Part shown: one piece after another, positions 1 through 7,582 of the stretch | Layout: each line of letters begins with the position of its first letter | Numbering within the stretch: the first letter of the stretch is position 1 | Assembly: GCA_905199445.1 (NCBI GenBank) | Contig: CAJKGK010000039.1 | Coordinates: 1-19,787, forward strand | Reading direction: 5' to 3' | DNA: 19,787 nt | From: an uncultured Lachnospiraceae bacterium | Lineage (GTDB): Bacteria > Bacillota > Clostridia > Lachnospirales > Lachnospiraceae | Made by a program: the position numbers and the translations under genes | Notes under the pieces: model-generated | The model's input: the letters and a program-made list of their open reading frames with translations, nothing else | Database searches by the model: none | Told to the model about the DNA's origin: nothing

Positions 1-37
1 AAAGCCCGTAAAATAGGCATTTCTTGGCTCTAATATA

Positions 38-1579
38 TTATTCAAACTCAATCGTCGCCGGCGGTTTTCCCGTGCAATCGTACAACACTCTGTTCACGCC
101 TTTAACCTCATTTACAATTCTGTTGGTTACCTTTGCAAGTACTTCCCAGGGGATCTGGGCAGCTTCAGCTGTCATAAAGTCAGAGGTCATTACAGCTCTC
201 AGGGCAACCGCATAATCGTATGTTCTGAAATCCCCCATCACGCCTACAGAACGCATATTCGTCAAGGCCGCAAAATATTGGCCTAAATTCTGATCCACAC
301 CGGCTTTGTGAAGTTCTTCCCGGTAAATGGCATCTGCATCCTGAACGATTTTTACCTTTTCCTCTGTAACTTCACCTACAATACGTACACCAAGACCCGG
401 GCCGGGGAACGGCTGTCTGAAAACAAGGTATTCCGGCATTCCGAGTTCCAGTCCGGCTTTTCTTACCTCATCCTTGAAAAGCATCCGCAGAGGTTCAACA
501 ATCTCTTTGAAGTCTACAACATCCGGAAGACCACCCACGTTGTGGTGAGATTTAATTACAGCGGATTTACCAAGGCCGCTCTCAATAACGTCCGGGTATA
601 TGGTTCCCTGAACAAGAAAGTCCACAGATCCGATTTTTTTTGCTTCTTCCTCAAAAACACGGATAAATTCCTCGCCAATAATTTTACGCTTTGCTTCAGG
701 CTCTGTAACACCCTTTAACTTCTCATAATACCTCTGCTGTGCATTTACACGAATAAAATTCAGCTCATAAGGACCTTCTGGTCCAAATACAGCTTCCACC
801 TCATCCCCTTCATTTTTACGAAGCAAACCATGATCTACAAAAACACAGGTCAACTGCTTGCCTACAGCTTTAGACAGGAGCACTGCAGCCACAGAAGAAT
901 CCACGCCGCCAGACAGGGCACACAAAACCTTTCCATTACCAATTTTGGCCCGAAGAGACTCAATAGTGCTTTCCACAAAGGAATCCATCTTCCAGTCTCC
1001 CTCACATCCACACACATTATAAACAAAATTAGAAAGCATTTTCATACCTTCTTTTGTATGCATAACCTCTGGATGGAACTGTGTTGCATATAACTTTCTT
1101 TCAGGACAGGACATAGCTGCAATCGGACATACCGGTGTATGGCCTGTAACTCTAAAACCTTCCGGAGCCTGTGCAATATAATCTGTATGGCTCATCCAAC
1201 ACACAGTTTTTTCTGAAACGCCGTCAAACAAAATATCCGTTCCATCTACTTCCACCTCTGTGTGGCCGTACTCACTGACAGGTGCCGTTTCCACACGACC
1301 ACCCAGGGTATGCGCCATCAGCTGTGAGCCATAACAGATGCCCAGAATAGGAATCCCCAGTTCAAAAATCTCCTGATCATAATGTGGAGATGACGCATCA
1401 TAAACACTGTTTGGACCGCCGGTAAAAATAATCCCCTTAGGATTCAGCGCCTTGATTTCATCCAAAGTTATGGTATATGGTTTTACTTCACAATAAACAT
1501 TACACTCTCTGACACGTCTGGCAATTAACTGATTGTACTGGCCGCCAAAATCCAAAACAATAATCATTTCGTTTTTCAC
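38..1579 (-). CDS. guaA: GMP synthase (glutamine-hydrolysing)
   Basis: Converts XMP, ATP and glutamine to GMP, the last step of de novo guanine nucleotide synthesis, in the cytosol. The N-terminal class I glutamine amidotransferase domain shows the nucleophile motif GICYGSQ (Cys82) and the His/Glu pair in QFHPE (about 169-171). The ATP-pyrophosphatase domain follows, with the P-loop SGGVDSS at about 223-229, and the C-terminal dimerisation domain ends in the family-typical PPATIEFE. At 513 residues the length is normal. Start choice: an in-frame ATG lies at 1594, but its own codons form the strong Shine-Dalgarno GGAGG (1588-1592), which sits 8 nt before a GTG at 1579. I therefore take the GTG (protein beginning VKNEMIIVLDFGG) as the start. 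The gene is monocistronic with its own promoter and leader. The family call is certain; the start is likely. Confidence 0.97.
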   Translation of the reverse strand: MKNEMIIVLDFGGQYNQLIARRVRECNVYCEVKPYTITLDEIKALNPKGIIFTGGPNSVYDASSPHYDQEIFELGIPILGICYGSQLMAHTLGGRVETAPVSEYGHTEVEVDGTDILFDGVSEKTVCWMSHTDYIAQAPEGFRVTGHTPVCPIAAMSCPERKLYATQFHPEVMHTKEGMKMLSNFVYNVCGCEGDWKMDSFVESTIESLRAKIGNGKVLCALSGGVDSSVAAVLLSKAVGKQLTCVFVDHGLLRKNEGDEVEAVFGPEGPYELNFIRVNAQQRYYEKLKGVTEPEAKRKIIGEEFIRVFEEEAKKIGSVDFLVQGTIYPDVIESGLGKSAVIKSHHNVGGLPDVVDFKEIVEPLRMLFKDEVRKAGLELGMPEYLVFRQPFPGPGLGVRIVGEVTEEKVKIVQDADAIYREELHKAGVDQNLGQYFAALTNMRSVGVMGDFRTYDYAVALRAVMTSDFMTAEAAQIPWEVLAKVTNRIVNEVKGVNRVLYDCTGKPPATIEFE

Positions 1580-1604
1580 AGAATGTTCCTCCATTGATTG
1601 TTGG

Positions 1605-1717
1605 TTTATTTAACCTCAGCAGCTTACCCCGGTTGTAAGGGCAGCGGTTCTGAGCAAACAGCAAAGCAGATTGCGGATATCCGCCAAACGACGGAATTGA
1701 CTAACCACTGAGGGTAG
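1605..1717 (-). ncRNA. structured 5' leader of guaA, class not recognised
   Basis: The transcript leader between the guaA promoter and its ribosome binding site is rich in nested complementarity. A closing stem pairs 1708-1713 with 1614-1619 (CCTCAG/CTGAGG, extendable by two more pairs past a mismatch). Just inside, the RNA segment CAGTGGTT can pair over 8 bp (one G-U) with AACCGCTG. Two local hairpins follow: the palindrome GCGGATATCCGC (1673-1684) and CTTAC/GTAAG with a 7-nt loop (1623-1639). The 3' arm of the closing stem also overlaps a short GGTT/AACC hairpin just before the ribosome binding site, so two alternative folds are possible. It does not look like the purine, PRPP, T-box or THF elements I can recall. 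A riboswitch-like or attenuator role is inference. Confidence 0.5.
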
Positions 1718-1723
1718 ATACTT

Positions 1724-1753
1724 ATTTTACAATATTTATACAAAAGCTGACAA
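1724..1753 (-). promoter_or_regulatory. sigma-A promoter of guaA
   Basis: On the minus strand the -35 TTGTCA (1748-1753) and -10 TAAAAT (1724-1729) are separated by 18 bp. Each is one base from consensus. The predicted transcription start, near 1717, falls immediately before the 5' arm of the leader's closing stem. Confidence 0.6.
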
Positions 1754-1811
1754 TACCTAAAATCACAGAATTCTGCATTTCACTTCAATTATGTGAAAAT
1801 CCTACTATTTT

Positions 1812-4685
1812 TTACTGTTTTTTATCACTTTTTCCACCGTTTTTCGCACGTTCCAGATACTTTTTCACATAATATCCGGTATAAGATTCCGGGACTTTAG
1901 ATACTTCTTCCGGAGTTCCCTTGGCAATCACCGTTCCGCCCCGGTCACCGCCGTTTGGTCCGATATCAATAATATAATCTGCGGTCTTGATCACATCCAG
2001 ATTATGCTCAATCACAACAACTGTATTTCCGCCTTCTGTCAGCCGATGAAGAATCTCAATCAGCTTATGCACATCTGCAAAATGAAGGCCTGTTGTCGGT
2101 TCATCCAGAATATAAATGGTTTTACCTGTACCACGGCGACTCAGTTCTGTTGCCAGTTTCACCCGCTGAGCCTCACCGCCGGATAATGTTGTCGAGGGCT
2201 GTCCCAGCTTTATATATGAAAGTCCCACATCATAAAGGGTTTCCAGTTTTCTGCGAATAGAAGGTACATTTTCAAAAAATGTTAAGGCTTCCTCCACCGT
2301 CATATCCAAAACATCATAAATGCTCTTCCCCTTATACTTAACCTCCAGTGTTTCCCTGTTATAACGTTTCCCGTGACAAACCTCACAAGGCACATAGATA
2401 TCAGAAAGGAAATGCATCTCAATCTTAATAATTCCGTCACCGGAACAGGCCTCACACCGTCCGCCTTTCACATTAAAACTGAAACGGCCTTTTTTATAAC
2501 CTCTTTCCTTAGCATCTGTGGTGGCAGCAAAAAGATCACGGATCATATCAAAAACACCGGTATATGTCGCCGGGTTAGAACGGGGCGTACGTCCAATCGG
2601 TGACTGATCGATATCAATCACTTTATCCAGATGTTCAAGCCCTTCAATTCCATCATGCTGTCCTGGGCGGGAGGTTCTGGAATGATTCAGATCCCTGGCC
2701 AGACGTTTGTAGAGAATTTCATTGACAAGAGAACTTTTTCCGGAACCGGAAACGCCGGTAACACAGGTAAACACCCCCAGAGGAAAGCTGACATCAATAT
2801 TTTTCAGATTATTCTCTCTGGCGCCGCGTACAGTCAGCCATCCGGCAGGCTCACGGCGAACCTGGGGAACAGGAATTTGTATTCTGCCGCTTAAATAAGC
2901 ACCTGTAATGGATTTTTTATTGGCCATAATCTGCTTTGCAGTACCGGCAGCTACAACTTCTCCGCCATGCTCTCCTGCACCCGGTCCGATATCTACAATA
3001 TAATCAGCCTCCATCATGGTATCCTCATCATGCTCGACAACAATAAGGGTATTGCCCAAATCTCTCAGATTCTTTAATGTTTTCAGCAGCTTATCATTAT
3101 CTTTCTGATGAAGACCAATACTGGGTTCATCCAAAATATAAGCCACACCGACCAGCCCGGAACCAATCTGAGTTGCCAGACGGATTCGCTGAGCCTCACC
3201 TCCGGACAGTGTTGCAGTGGCACGGGACAGCATCAGATAATCCAGACCAACATCAATCAAAAAGCCTACTCTGGAGCTGATTTCACGGATAATCTGTTCA
3301 CCGATCAGCTGCTGCTGTTCTGTCAGAACCATGGACGTCAAAAAAGTCGATAATTCCAACATGGACATCTCTGTCAGCTGAGCAATATTCTTTCCACTCA
3401 CTGTAACCGCCAGAGATTCCTTTTTCAGACGGCGGCCGCCGCACTCGACACAAGGCGTAATCGTCATGAAATTTTCATACTCCTGCTTCATCATCTCTGA
3501 ACCGGTTTCCCGATAACGCCGCTCCATATTTTTAATCAGTCCGTCAAAAGCCACATCATAAATCCCTTGCCCTCTCTGGCCTTTGTAGTATACCTTAACT
3601 TCACGGCCATTGGTTCCGTGAATAATAATATCCTGAATCTGTTTAGGATAATCTTTAAATGGCGTGTTTAAATCAAAATCATATGCTTTGGCCAGAGCTT
3701 CCAAAACCGCATGCGTAAAACTGGAAGCGTCTGTAGCGGACTGCCAGCCCATGGCCACAATCGCCCCATCGGCAATACTTAAAGACTTATCTGGGATCAG
3801 TAAATCCTCGGTAAATTCCATCCTATAACCCAGTCCCAGGCAAACCGGACAAGCCCCGAAAGGATTATTAAAAGAAAAACTTCTCGGTTCGATTTCGTCC
3901 AGACTGATACCACAGTCAGGACATGAAAAGCTCTGGCTGAAGCGAATGGGAGCCCCGTCAATCACATCAACAATCACCAAACCTTCCCCTAGCTTCAGTG
4001 TTGTCTCCAGCGAATCTGTCAGACGCTTTTCAATGCCCTTTCTGATCGCCAGACGATCCACAACAATCTCAATATTATGTTTCTTGTTTTTCTCCAGCTT
4101 AATCTCTTCGCTGAGTTCATAAAGACTGCCATCCACCATCACCCGGACATAGCCGCTTTTTCTGGCCTGCTCGAAAAGCTTGACATGTTCACCTTTACGG
4201 CCCCGTACAACCGGTGCCAGCAGCTGAATCTTTGTACGCTCCGGCAAAGAAAGAATGGTATCCACCATCTGATCGACTGTCTGTTTTTTGATTTCCTTGC
4301 CACACTTAGGACAGTGAGGCACACCGATTCTGGCATATAAAAGCCTGAGATAATCATAAATCTCTGTCACAGTTCCCACTGTAGATCTGGGATTACGGTT
4401 GGTCGATTTCTGATCAATGGAAATCGCCGGTGAAAGTCCGCTGATGCTTTCTACGTTAGGTTTTTCCATCTGACCGAGGAACTGGCGGGCATAGGACGAC
4501 AGAGACTCCATATAACGCCGCTGGCCCTCTGCATAAATCGTATCAAAAGCCAGAGATGACTTACCTGAACCGGACAATCCGGTTAAAACAACAAGCTCAT
4601 TTCTTGGGATCTTCAGATCAATTCCTTTTAAATTATGTTCATGAGCTCCTTTAATCGTAATATATTCTTTTAAATTTCTTGCCAT
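1812..4685 (-). CDS. uvrA: UvrABC excinuclease subunit A
   Basis: DNA-damage recognition ATPase of nucleotide excision repair; it loads UvrB on lesions. The 957-residue protein has the usual two-ABC architecture. The first Walker A is GLSGSGKSS at about 36-44 and the second GVSGSGKSS is in the C-terminal half. Both ABC signatures (LSGGEAQR) and Walker B segments (YILDEP) are present. The zinc modules appear as HCPKCG near residue 125, a CPDCG...CPVC set before residue 290, and a CEAC...CEVC set in the second half. The start ATG at 4685 has GAGGAAAG just upstream, and the N-terminus matches the family pattern around KGAHEHNLKG. The Lys-rich tail (GGKSDKKQ) is unremarkable. No uvrB is seen next to it. 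Transcription starts from an SOS-type promoter about 110 nt upstream. I see no convincing terminator between uvrA and the guaA promoter. Confidence 0.98.
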   Translation of the reverse strand: MARNLKEYITIKGAHEHNLKGIDLKIPRNELVVLTGLSGSGKSSLAFDTIYAEGQRRYMESLSSYARQFLGQMEKPNVESISGLSPAISIDQKSTNRNPRSTVGTVTEIYDYLRLLYARIGVPHCPKCGKEIKKQTVDQMVDTILSLPERTKIQLLAPVVRGRKGEHVKLFEQARKSGYVRVMVDGSLYELSEEIKLEKNKKHNIEIVVDRLAIRKGIEKRLTDSLETTLKLGEGLVIVDVIDGAPIRFSQSFSCPDCGISLDEIEPRSFSFNNPFGACPVCLGLGYRMEFTEDLLIPDKSLSIADGAIVAMGWQSATDASSFTHAVLEALAKAYDFDLNTPFKDYPKQIQDIIIHGTNGREVKVYYKGQRGQGIYDVAFDGLIKNMERRYRETGSEMMKQEYENFMTITPCVECGGRRLKKESLAVTVSGKNIAQLTEMSMLELSTFLTSMVLTEQQQLIGEQIIREISSRVGFLIDVGLDYLMLSRATATLSGGEAQRIRLATQIGSGLVGVAYILDEPSIGLHQKDNDKLLKTLKNLRDLGNTLIVVEHDEDTMMEADYIVDIGPGAGEHGGEVVAAGTAKQIMANKKSITGAYLSGRIQIPVPQVRREPAGWLTVRGARENNLKNIDVSFPLGVFTCVTGVSGSGKSSLVNEILYKRLARDLNHSRTSRPGQHDGIEGLEHLDKVIDIDQSPIGRTPRSNPATYTGVFDMIRDLFAATTDAKERGYKKGRFSFNVKGGRCEACSGDGIIKIEMHFLSDIYVPCEVCHGKRYNRETLEVKYKGKSIYDVLDMTVEEALTFFENVPSIRRKLETLYDVGLSYIKLGQPSTTLSGGEAQRVKLATELSRRGTGKTIYILDEPTTGLHFADVHKLIEILHRLTEGGNTVVVIEHNLDVIKTADYIIDIGPNGGDRGGTVIAKGTPEEVSKVPESYTGYYVKKYLERAKNGGKSDKKQ

Positions 4686-4801
4686 AATCTTTCCTCATTA
4701 TAAAACCAGGGTACCCAATGCCCCTGAAAATATTCTGCAGCAATACAATGAATCCATACTCGCCAGACAAAAACGGCGCAATGAATGTTAGAACTATGTA
4801 T

Positions 4802-4841
4802 AGTATAGCACAGCCATTTTTATATTTCAAACACCCGTTCG
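4802..4841 (-). promoter_or_regulatory. uvrA promoter overlapped by a LexA/DinR (SOS) box
   Basis: On the minus strand the -35 TTGAAA (4825-4830) and -10 TATACT (4802-4807) are exactly 17 bp apart. Overlapping the -35 is CGAACGGGTGTTTG (4828-4841), which fits the Gram-positive LexA (Cheo) box CGAACRNRYGTTYC at all but the last position. LexA bound there would cover the -35, so uvrA should be repressed until DNA damage. The rest of the gene-free stretch 4686-5055 holds the uvrA leader, an AT-rich 9-bp inverted repeat at 4863-4884 and the transporter terminator. Confidence 0.82.
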
Positions 4842-4958
4842 CATTTTTCCAGTATTTAGCCACAGAAAAAAATGATTTTTTCTGCCATTTTATTGTGCAA
4901 CTTACCACTGCTGCCTGCCAATCATATCCCCTAACAGCACCTAAATATTCCATAATAT

Positions 4959-5031
4959 AAAAAAAACAGAGCAAATCCGCCTCTGACACGCCTCTATCCC
5001 CATGCCAGAGCAGTCTGCTCCGTTTTTTATT
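4959..5031 (-). terminator. long compound terminator after the MFS gene (probably bidirectional)
   Basis: On the minus strand an outer 9-bp stem (arms 5016-5024 and 4965-4973, one G-U) encloses an internal loop and an inner 10-bp stem (5001-5010 with 4981-4990, two G-U). It is followed by a run of eight T just after the transporter gene. On the plus strand a smaller hairpin GAGCA/TGCTC is followed by CGTTTTTT, so it may stop transcription from both sides. Confidence 0.8.
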
Positions 5032-5055
5032 CAATTAAATTCTATTCCATATGTA

Positions 5056-6312
5056 TCAATCAGCCTGAGGTTGTTTAATAAATGTAATTAGCAGAATTGC
5101 CACTGCGGAGGCAACAAAAAAGATCACATAGGAGTGCGTCAGATTTGCCGTACCTACAGCTCCAATAATAATCAGTGCAGTGGAACGTACTGCGGTATTG
5201 ATCGGTGCAATCAGACGATTTGCCTGAATAAATCCAAATCGACCAAAACAGGTTCCAATAATCGATGGTATCAGGTTTCCGATTCCGCCAATGCCAAATC
5301 CCACAAAGATGGCGGCTAAAATTGTCATGACCATGGAACCATTGTGGAAAATCATAATCAGTAATGCGGCTAAATACCAAAAACCATAAATAATAGATGC
5401 CGTCTTTGTGGTCAACTTCTGATCCAGCCATCCCCACACATAGCTTCCAAAAATACCGATCAGGGCAGCAATCGTCAGCATACTTAAAGCGACATTCTGA
5501 TCTGTACCCACCATAAGCAACCGTGGAATAAAGTTTGATACCAGTCCAATGGTAGTCATCCAAAGAAAACCGTGACCGAATCCAATCAACCATGTATTTC
5601 TGTTTTTAGCGATCATTCCAATTGTCATGTGTTTTGCTTCTTCTTCCTGTTTAGCTTTCAATGCCAGAGCTTCTTCATGATCAATAGGTTCATTATCCGG
5701 TGTTGCGCCCACTTCCTCTGGTGTATTTTTTACCCAGAAAATAGATATGATGCCCACTGCAAAGCATAAAATACCTAAAATAATATAAGCGGTCTTTGGA
5801 TTGCCAATTGCACTCAAAATTACGATAATCGTGGCTGTGCACAGTGGAAGTCCCATAGATGCCCATCCTAAGGCTAATCCTTTCTTTTTAGGAAACCATA
5901 TATTCATGATATTATTTGGCACAACATTCAATTGAATATTGCCGGATACAAAAGTTAAAATCACTACCATTGCCAAAAATACTGTAATGTTTGTGGTACA
6001 AGCAAAAATAATGCAAAGTACGCCACAGACAAAATTTCCCAAAACAGCCATGAATCTGCTTCCCCATTTTGCAGCCATAATACTGAATACGACGGCTGCA
6101 ATGACACCAAGCCATCCCCCAATTCCAGCCATGGCATTACAAAGGTTTACAATACTGGCATCCCAGCCGTGGTATGCGGTAAAAGCAGACGGAAACCAAT
6201 TGAGCGTATCAGTGGACAAGGCAGCAGCAAGATAATAACTGACCGCACAATATAAAATCATGGACCACCCCCACTTGCCAAAGTTACTTTTTGTGTTGTT
6301 TGATGAATTCAT
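5056..6312 (-). CDS. MFS transporter, OFA (oxalate/formate antiporter)-like
   Basis: Predicted 12-helix secondary transporter of the inner membrane, 418 residues. Two blocks of hydrophobic helices (about 14-195 and 236-412) flank a charged cytoplasmic loop at about 196-235. NTPEEVG (196-202) before that loop and NIWFPKKKGLALG in the first half are typical of OFA-type MFS carriers, which move small carboxylates; this subfamily call is tentative. The start is set by GGGAGG five bases before the ATG at 6312. A longer in-frame reading to 6360 begins with GTG and lacks a ribosome binding site. The gene is divergent from a LysR regulator and near a PhlG-like hydrolase, so its cargo may be an aromatic acid or polyphenol, or an exported cleavage product. 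It has its own promoter and a strong terminator. Confidence 0.85.
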   Translation of the reverse strand: MNSSNNTKSNFGKWGWSMILYCAVSYYLAAALSTDTLNWFPSAFTAYHGWDASIVNLCNAMAGIGGWLGVIAAVVFSIMAAKWGSRFMAVLGNFVCGVLCIIFACTTNITVFLAMVVILTFVSGNIQLNVVPNNIMNIWFPKKKGLALGWASMGLPLCTATIIVILSAIGNPKTAYIILGILCFAVGIISIFWVKNTPEEVGATPDNEPIDHEEALALKAKQEEEAKHMTIGMIAKNRNTWLIGFGHGFLWMTTIGLVSNFIPRLLMVGTDQNVALSMLTIAALIGIFGSYVWGWLDQKLTTKTASIIYGFWYLAALLIMIFHNGSMVMTILAAIFVGFGIGGIGNLIPSIIGTCFGRFGFIQANRLIAPINTAVRSTALIIIGAVGTANLTHSYVIFFVASAVAILLITFIKQPQAD

Positions 6313-6363
6313 TTCTACCTCCCAATTTTTCATAAAATTTGTAAAACATTTTTTATTCACCTA

Positions 6364-6376
6364 AGGTTCCTAACCT
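6364..6376. promoter_or_regulatory. dyad at the MFS transcription start (candidate operator)
   Basis: AGGTTCCTAACCT is a 5-bp inverted repeat with a 3-bp centre, lying just downstream of the transporter -10 box and so covering the predicted transcription start. A repressor or the neighbouring LysR protein could bind here. No protein can be assigned from sequence alone. Confidence 0.35.
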
Positions 6377-6382
6377 GTTTTT

Positions 6383-6411
6383 ATTATAAAATTGCAGCCA
6401 ATGACTGTCGA
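6383..6411 (-). promoter_or_regulatory. sigma-A promoter of the MFS gene
   Basis: On the minus strand the -35 TCGACA (6406-6411) and a perfect -10 TATAAT (6383-6388) are 17 bp apart. The predicted start is near 6376, giving a leader of about 64 nt. Confidence 0.7.
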
Positions 6412-6453
6412 GCGAATAAAATCCTCCTATTTATTACTGACAGGAATATATAT

Positions 6454-6469
6454 ATGTGGTAAACTACAT
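6454..6469. promoter_or_regulatory. inverted repeat in the divergent region, candidate LysR operator
   Basis: ATGTGGTAAACTACAT is a 16-bp dyad (5 of 6 arm positions match) placed between the two divergent promoters. It is 43 bp upstream of the transporter -35 and 27 bp upstream of the regulator's own -35. Position and symmetry fit a LysR-family recognition site, though the canonical T-N11-A spacing is not exact. Confidence 0.45.
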
Positions 6470-6495
6470 CTATGAATCAGATAGAAATTCTTTTT

Positions 6496-6523
6496 TTGCT
6501 GTTTTAAAGTATTTAAATATAAA
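6496..6523 (+). promoter_or_regulatory. promoter of the LysR-type gene
   Basis: -35 TTGCTG (6496-6501) and -10 TATAAA (6518-6523) with a 16-bp spacer. The ribosome binding site of the gene starts 16 bp downstream, so the leader is short. Confidence 0.5.
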
Positions 6524-6552
6524 TCATCCATAAAAAACAGGAGGCACACCTC

Positions 6553-7458
6553 ATGGATTTTTCCCTTGCACCGATCACGATCCAACAGATTCTTGTATTT
6601 CTCCAGGTCGTGGAAGCCGGAGGATTTGCAAAAGCAAGCCACTCGCTTCATATGACCCAGTCTGCAGTGAGCAAAAGTATCGCAAAACTGGAGCATGAGC
6701 TGAATATAAAACTTTTTATACGCACGACCAGACAGCTGCATCTGACAGAAATCGGCCAGATTCTTTATAGCTCCTGGAAAAAGCAGATTCAGATGATGAA
6801 TGAAGCCTATGTCCGGGCACTGTCTATGCAGCAGGAACAAAATATGGTGCTGCGTATTGGAATTTTAAATACTGCCCGTCCCGAATCTTATTTCTGGGAT
6901 CTGGAACAGCTGTTTCGCCAAAAATTTCCCATGCTAAAGGTTGACCTCACCAGTGACTATATGACAACGCTAGAGGAACAACTTACAGAGGGTGTATATG
7001 ATGCAGTCATGATTCCTGATTTCGATCGCTTTACTATCGATAAAAATAAAATGCGCTGGGTGTGGGCGGCAAAATCCAATGTTCAGGCCATCGTTCCCAC
7101 TGTAAATCCGCTTTGTAAACGGACTGCTTTAACCATGAAAGACATTCTTTCCCAAAAACTGGTATCTCTGGCCGGAGCACACTCTTCTAATTACCTGTTG
7201 GACCTGAAAGAACGGTTTGCTCCGTATCACGTTGAGCCGAATGTGACCATCTCCTATAAAAGCGCTTTTGATATACGCTTATTTTATAATATGGAGGATG
7301 CCATCCTGCTGGTAGATAATTATTTTGATTTTCATCTGCGAAATGATTTAGTGAAGATTCCTGTATTAGATCAGTTTAATGGCATTATTTGTGCCTTTAA
7401 TCCTTCTAATACAAACCCCTGCTTAAAGAAATTTATTGAACTCCTTCCAAAGTTATAA
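6553..7458 (+). CDS. LysR-type transcriptional regulator
   Basis: Cytosolic DNA-binding regulator of 301 residues, the usual LTTR length. The N-terminal winged HTH lies at about 8-65, with the characteristic pattern FLQVVEAGGFAKASHSL, TQSAVSKSIAKLE and LFIRTTRQLHLTEIG. A linker helix follows, then a periplasmic-binding-protein-like effector domain (about 92-300) that would sense a small molecule. The ATG at 6553 has GGAGG 8 nt upstream. The gene is divergent from the MFS transporter and is followed, after a strong terminator, by the PhlG-like hydrolase, the classic arrangement for a regulator of a small catabolic cluster. The effector is unknown; the hydrolase substrate or its product is the obvious guess. 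Confidence 0.93.
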   Translation: MDFSLAPITIQQILVFLQVVEAGGFAKASHSLHMTQSAVSKSIAKLEHELNIKLFIRTTRQLHLTEIGQILYSSWKKQIQMMNEAYVRALSMQQEQNMVLRIGILNTARPESYFWDLEQLFRQKFPMLKVDLTSDYMTTLEEQLTEGVYDAVMIPDFDRFTIDKNKMRWVWAAKSNVQAIVPTVNPLCKRTALTMKDILSQKLVSLAGAHSSNYLLDLKERFAPYHVEPNVTISYKSAFDIRLFYNMEDAILLVDNYFDFHLRNDLVKIPVLDQFNGIICAFNPSNTNPCLKKFIELLPKL

Positions 7459-7507
7459 AAAATCAACACCATTTATTCCTGTTGGTAATAAATGGTGTTG
7501 ATTTTTT
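7457..7507 (+). terminator. perfect 21-bp inverted-repeat terminator after the LysR gene
   Basis: Arms 7457-7477 and 7487-7507 are perfectly complementary over 21 bp around a 9-nt loop, and the right arm ends in a run of six T. The left arm begins within the LysR stop codon. The same structure reads as a terminator on the minus strand too. It separates the regulator from the hydrolase transcript. Confidence 0.92.
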
Positions 7508-7510
7508 CGT

Positions 7511-7539
7511 TTGTCTCTTCGCAGAATAAATTTTATACT
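7511..7539 (+). promoter_or_regulatory. promoter of the PhlG-like hydrolase gene
   Basis: -35 TTGTCT (7511-7516) and -10 TATACT (7534-7539) are 17 bp apart and begin three bases after the preceding terminator ends. The hydrolase therefore has its own transcript. Confidence 0.65.
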
Positions 7540-7582
7540 GAATATATATAAAAATTGTATCTATAATAAGGGAGGTAATCTT

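Noticed and set aside
1..37. Possible guaA terminator at the left edge
   Set aside because: Only a weak AGCC/GGCT pairing is visible before the window ends; it cannot be judged.
1580..1594. ATG start of guaA at 1594
   Set aside because: Those codons form the GGAGG ribosome binding site of the GTG at 1579, and no Shine-Dalgarno precedes the ATG itself.
1766..1798. CAGAATTCTG palindrome and TTTCAC/GTGAAA hairpin after uvrA as terminator
   Set aside because: Stems are short and AT-rich and no T-run follows, so a terminator is not supported.
4651..5034. 127-codon minus-strand frame upstream of uvrA
   Set aside because: It runs through the terminator, SOS promoter and leader and overlaps the uvrA start; composition is not protein-like.
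5075..5593. 172-codon minus-strand frame inside the transporter gene
   Set aside because: Cys/Trp/Tyr-rich shadow of the MFS gene in another frame, without start signals.
6313..6360. N-terminal extension of the transporter to 6360
   Set aside because: It starts with GTG without a Shine-Dalgarno and adds a hydrophilic stretch; GGGAGG precedes the ATG at 6312.
6422..6427. AGGAGG on the minus strand in the divergent region
   Set aside because: No start codon follows at a usable distance, and it lies upstream of the transporter promoter, outside the transcript.
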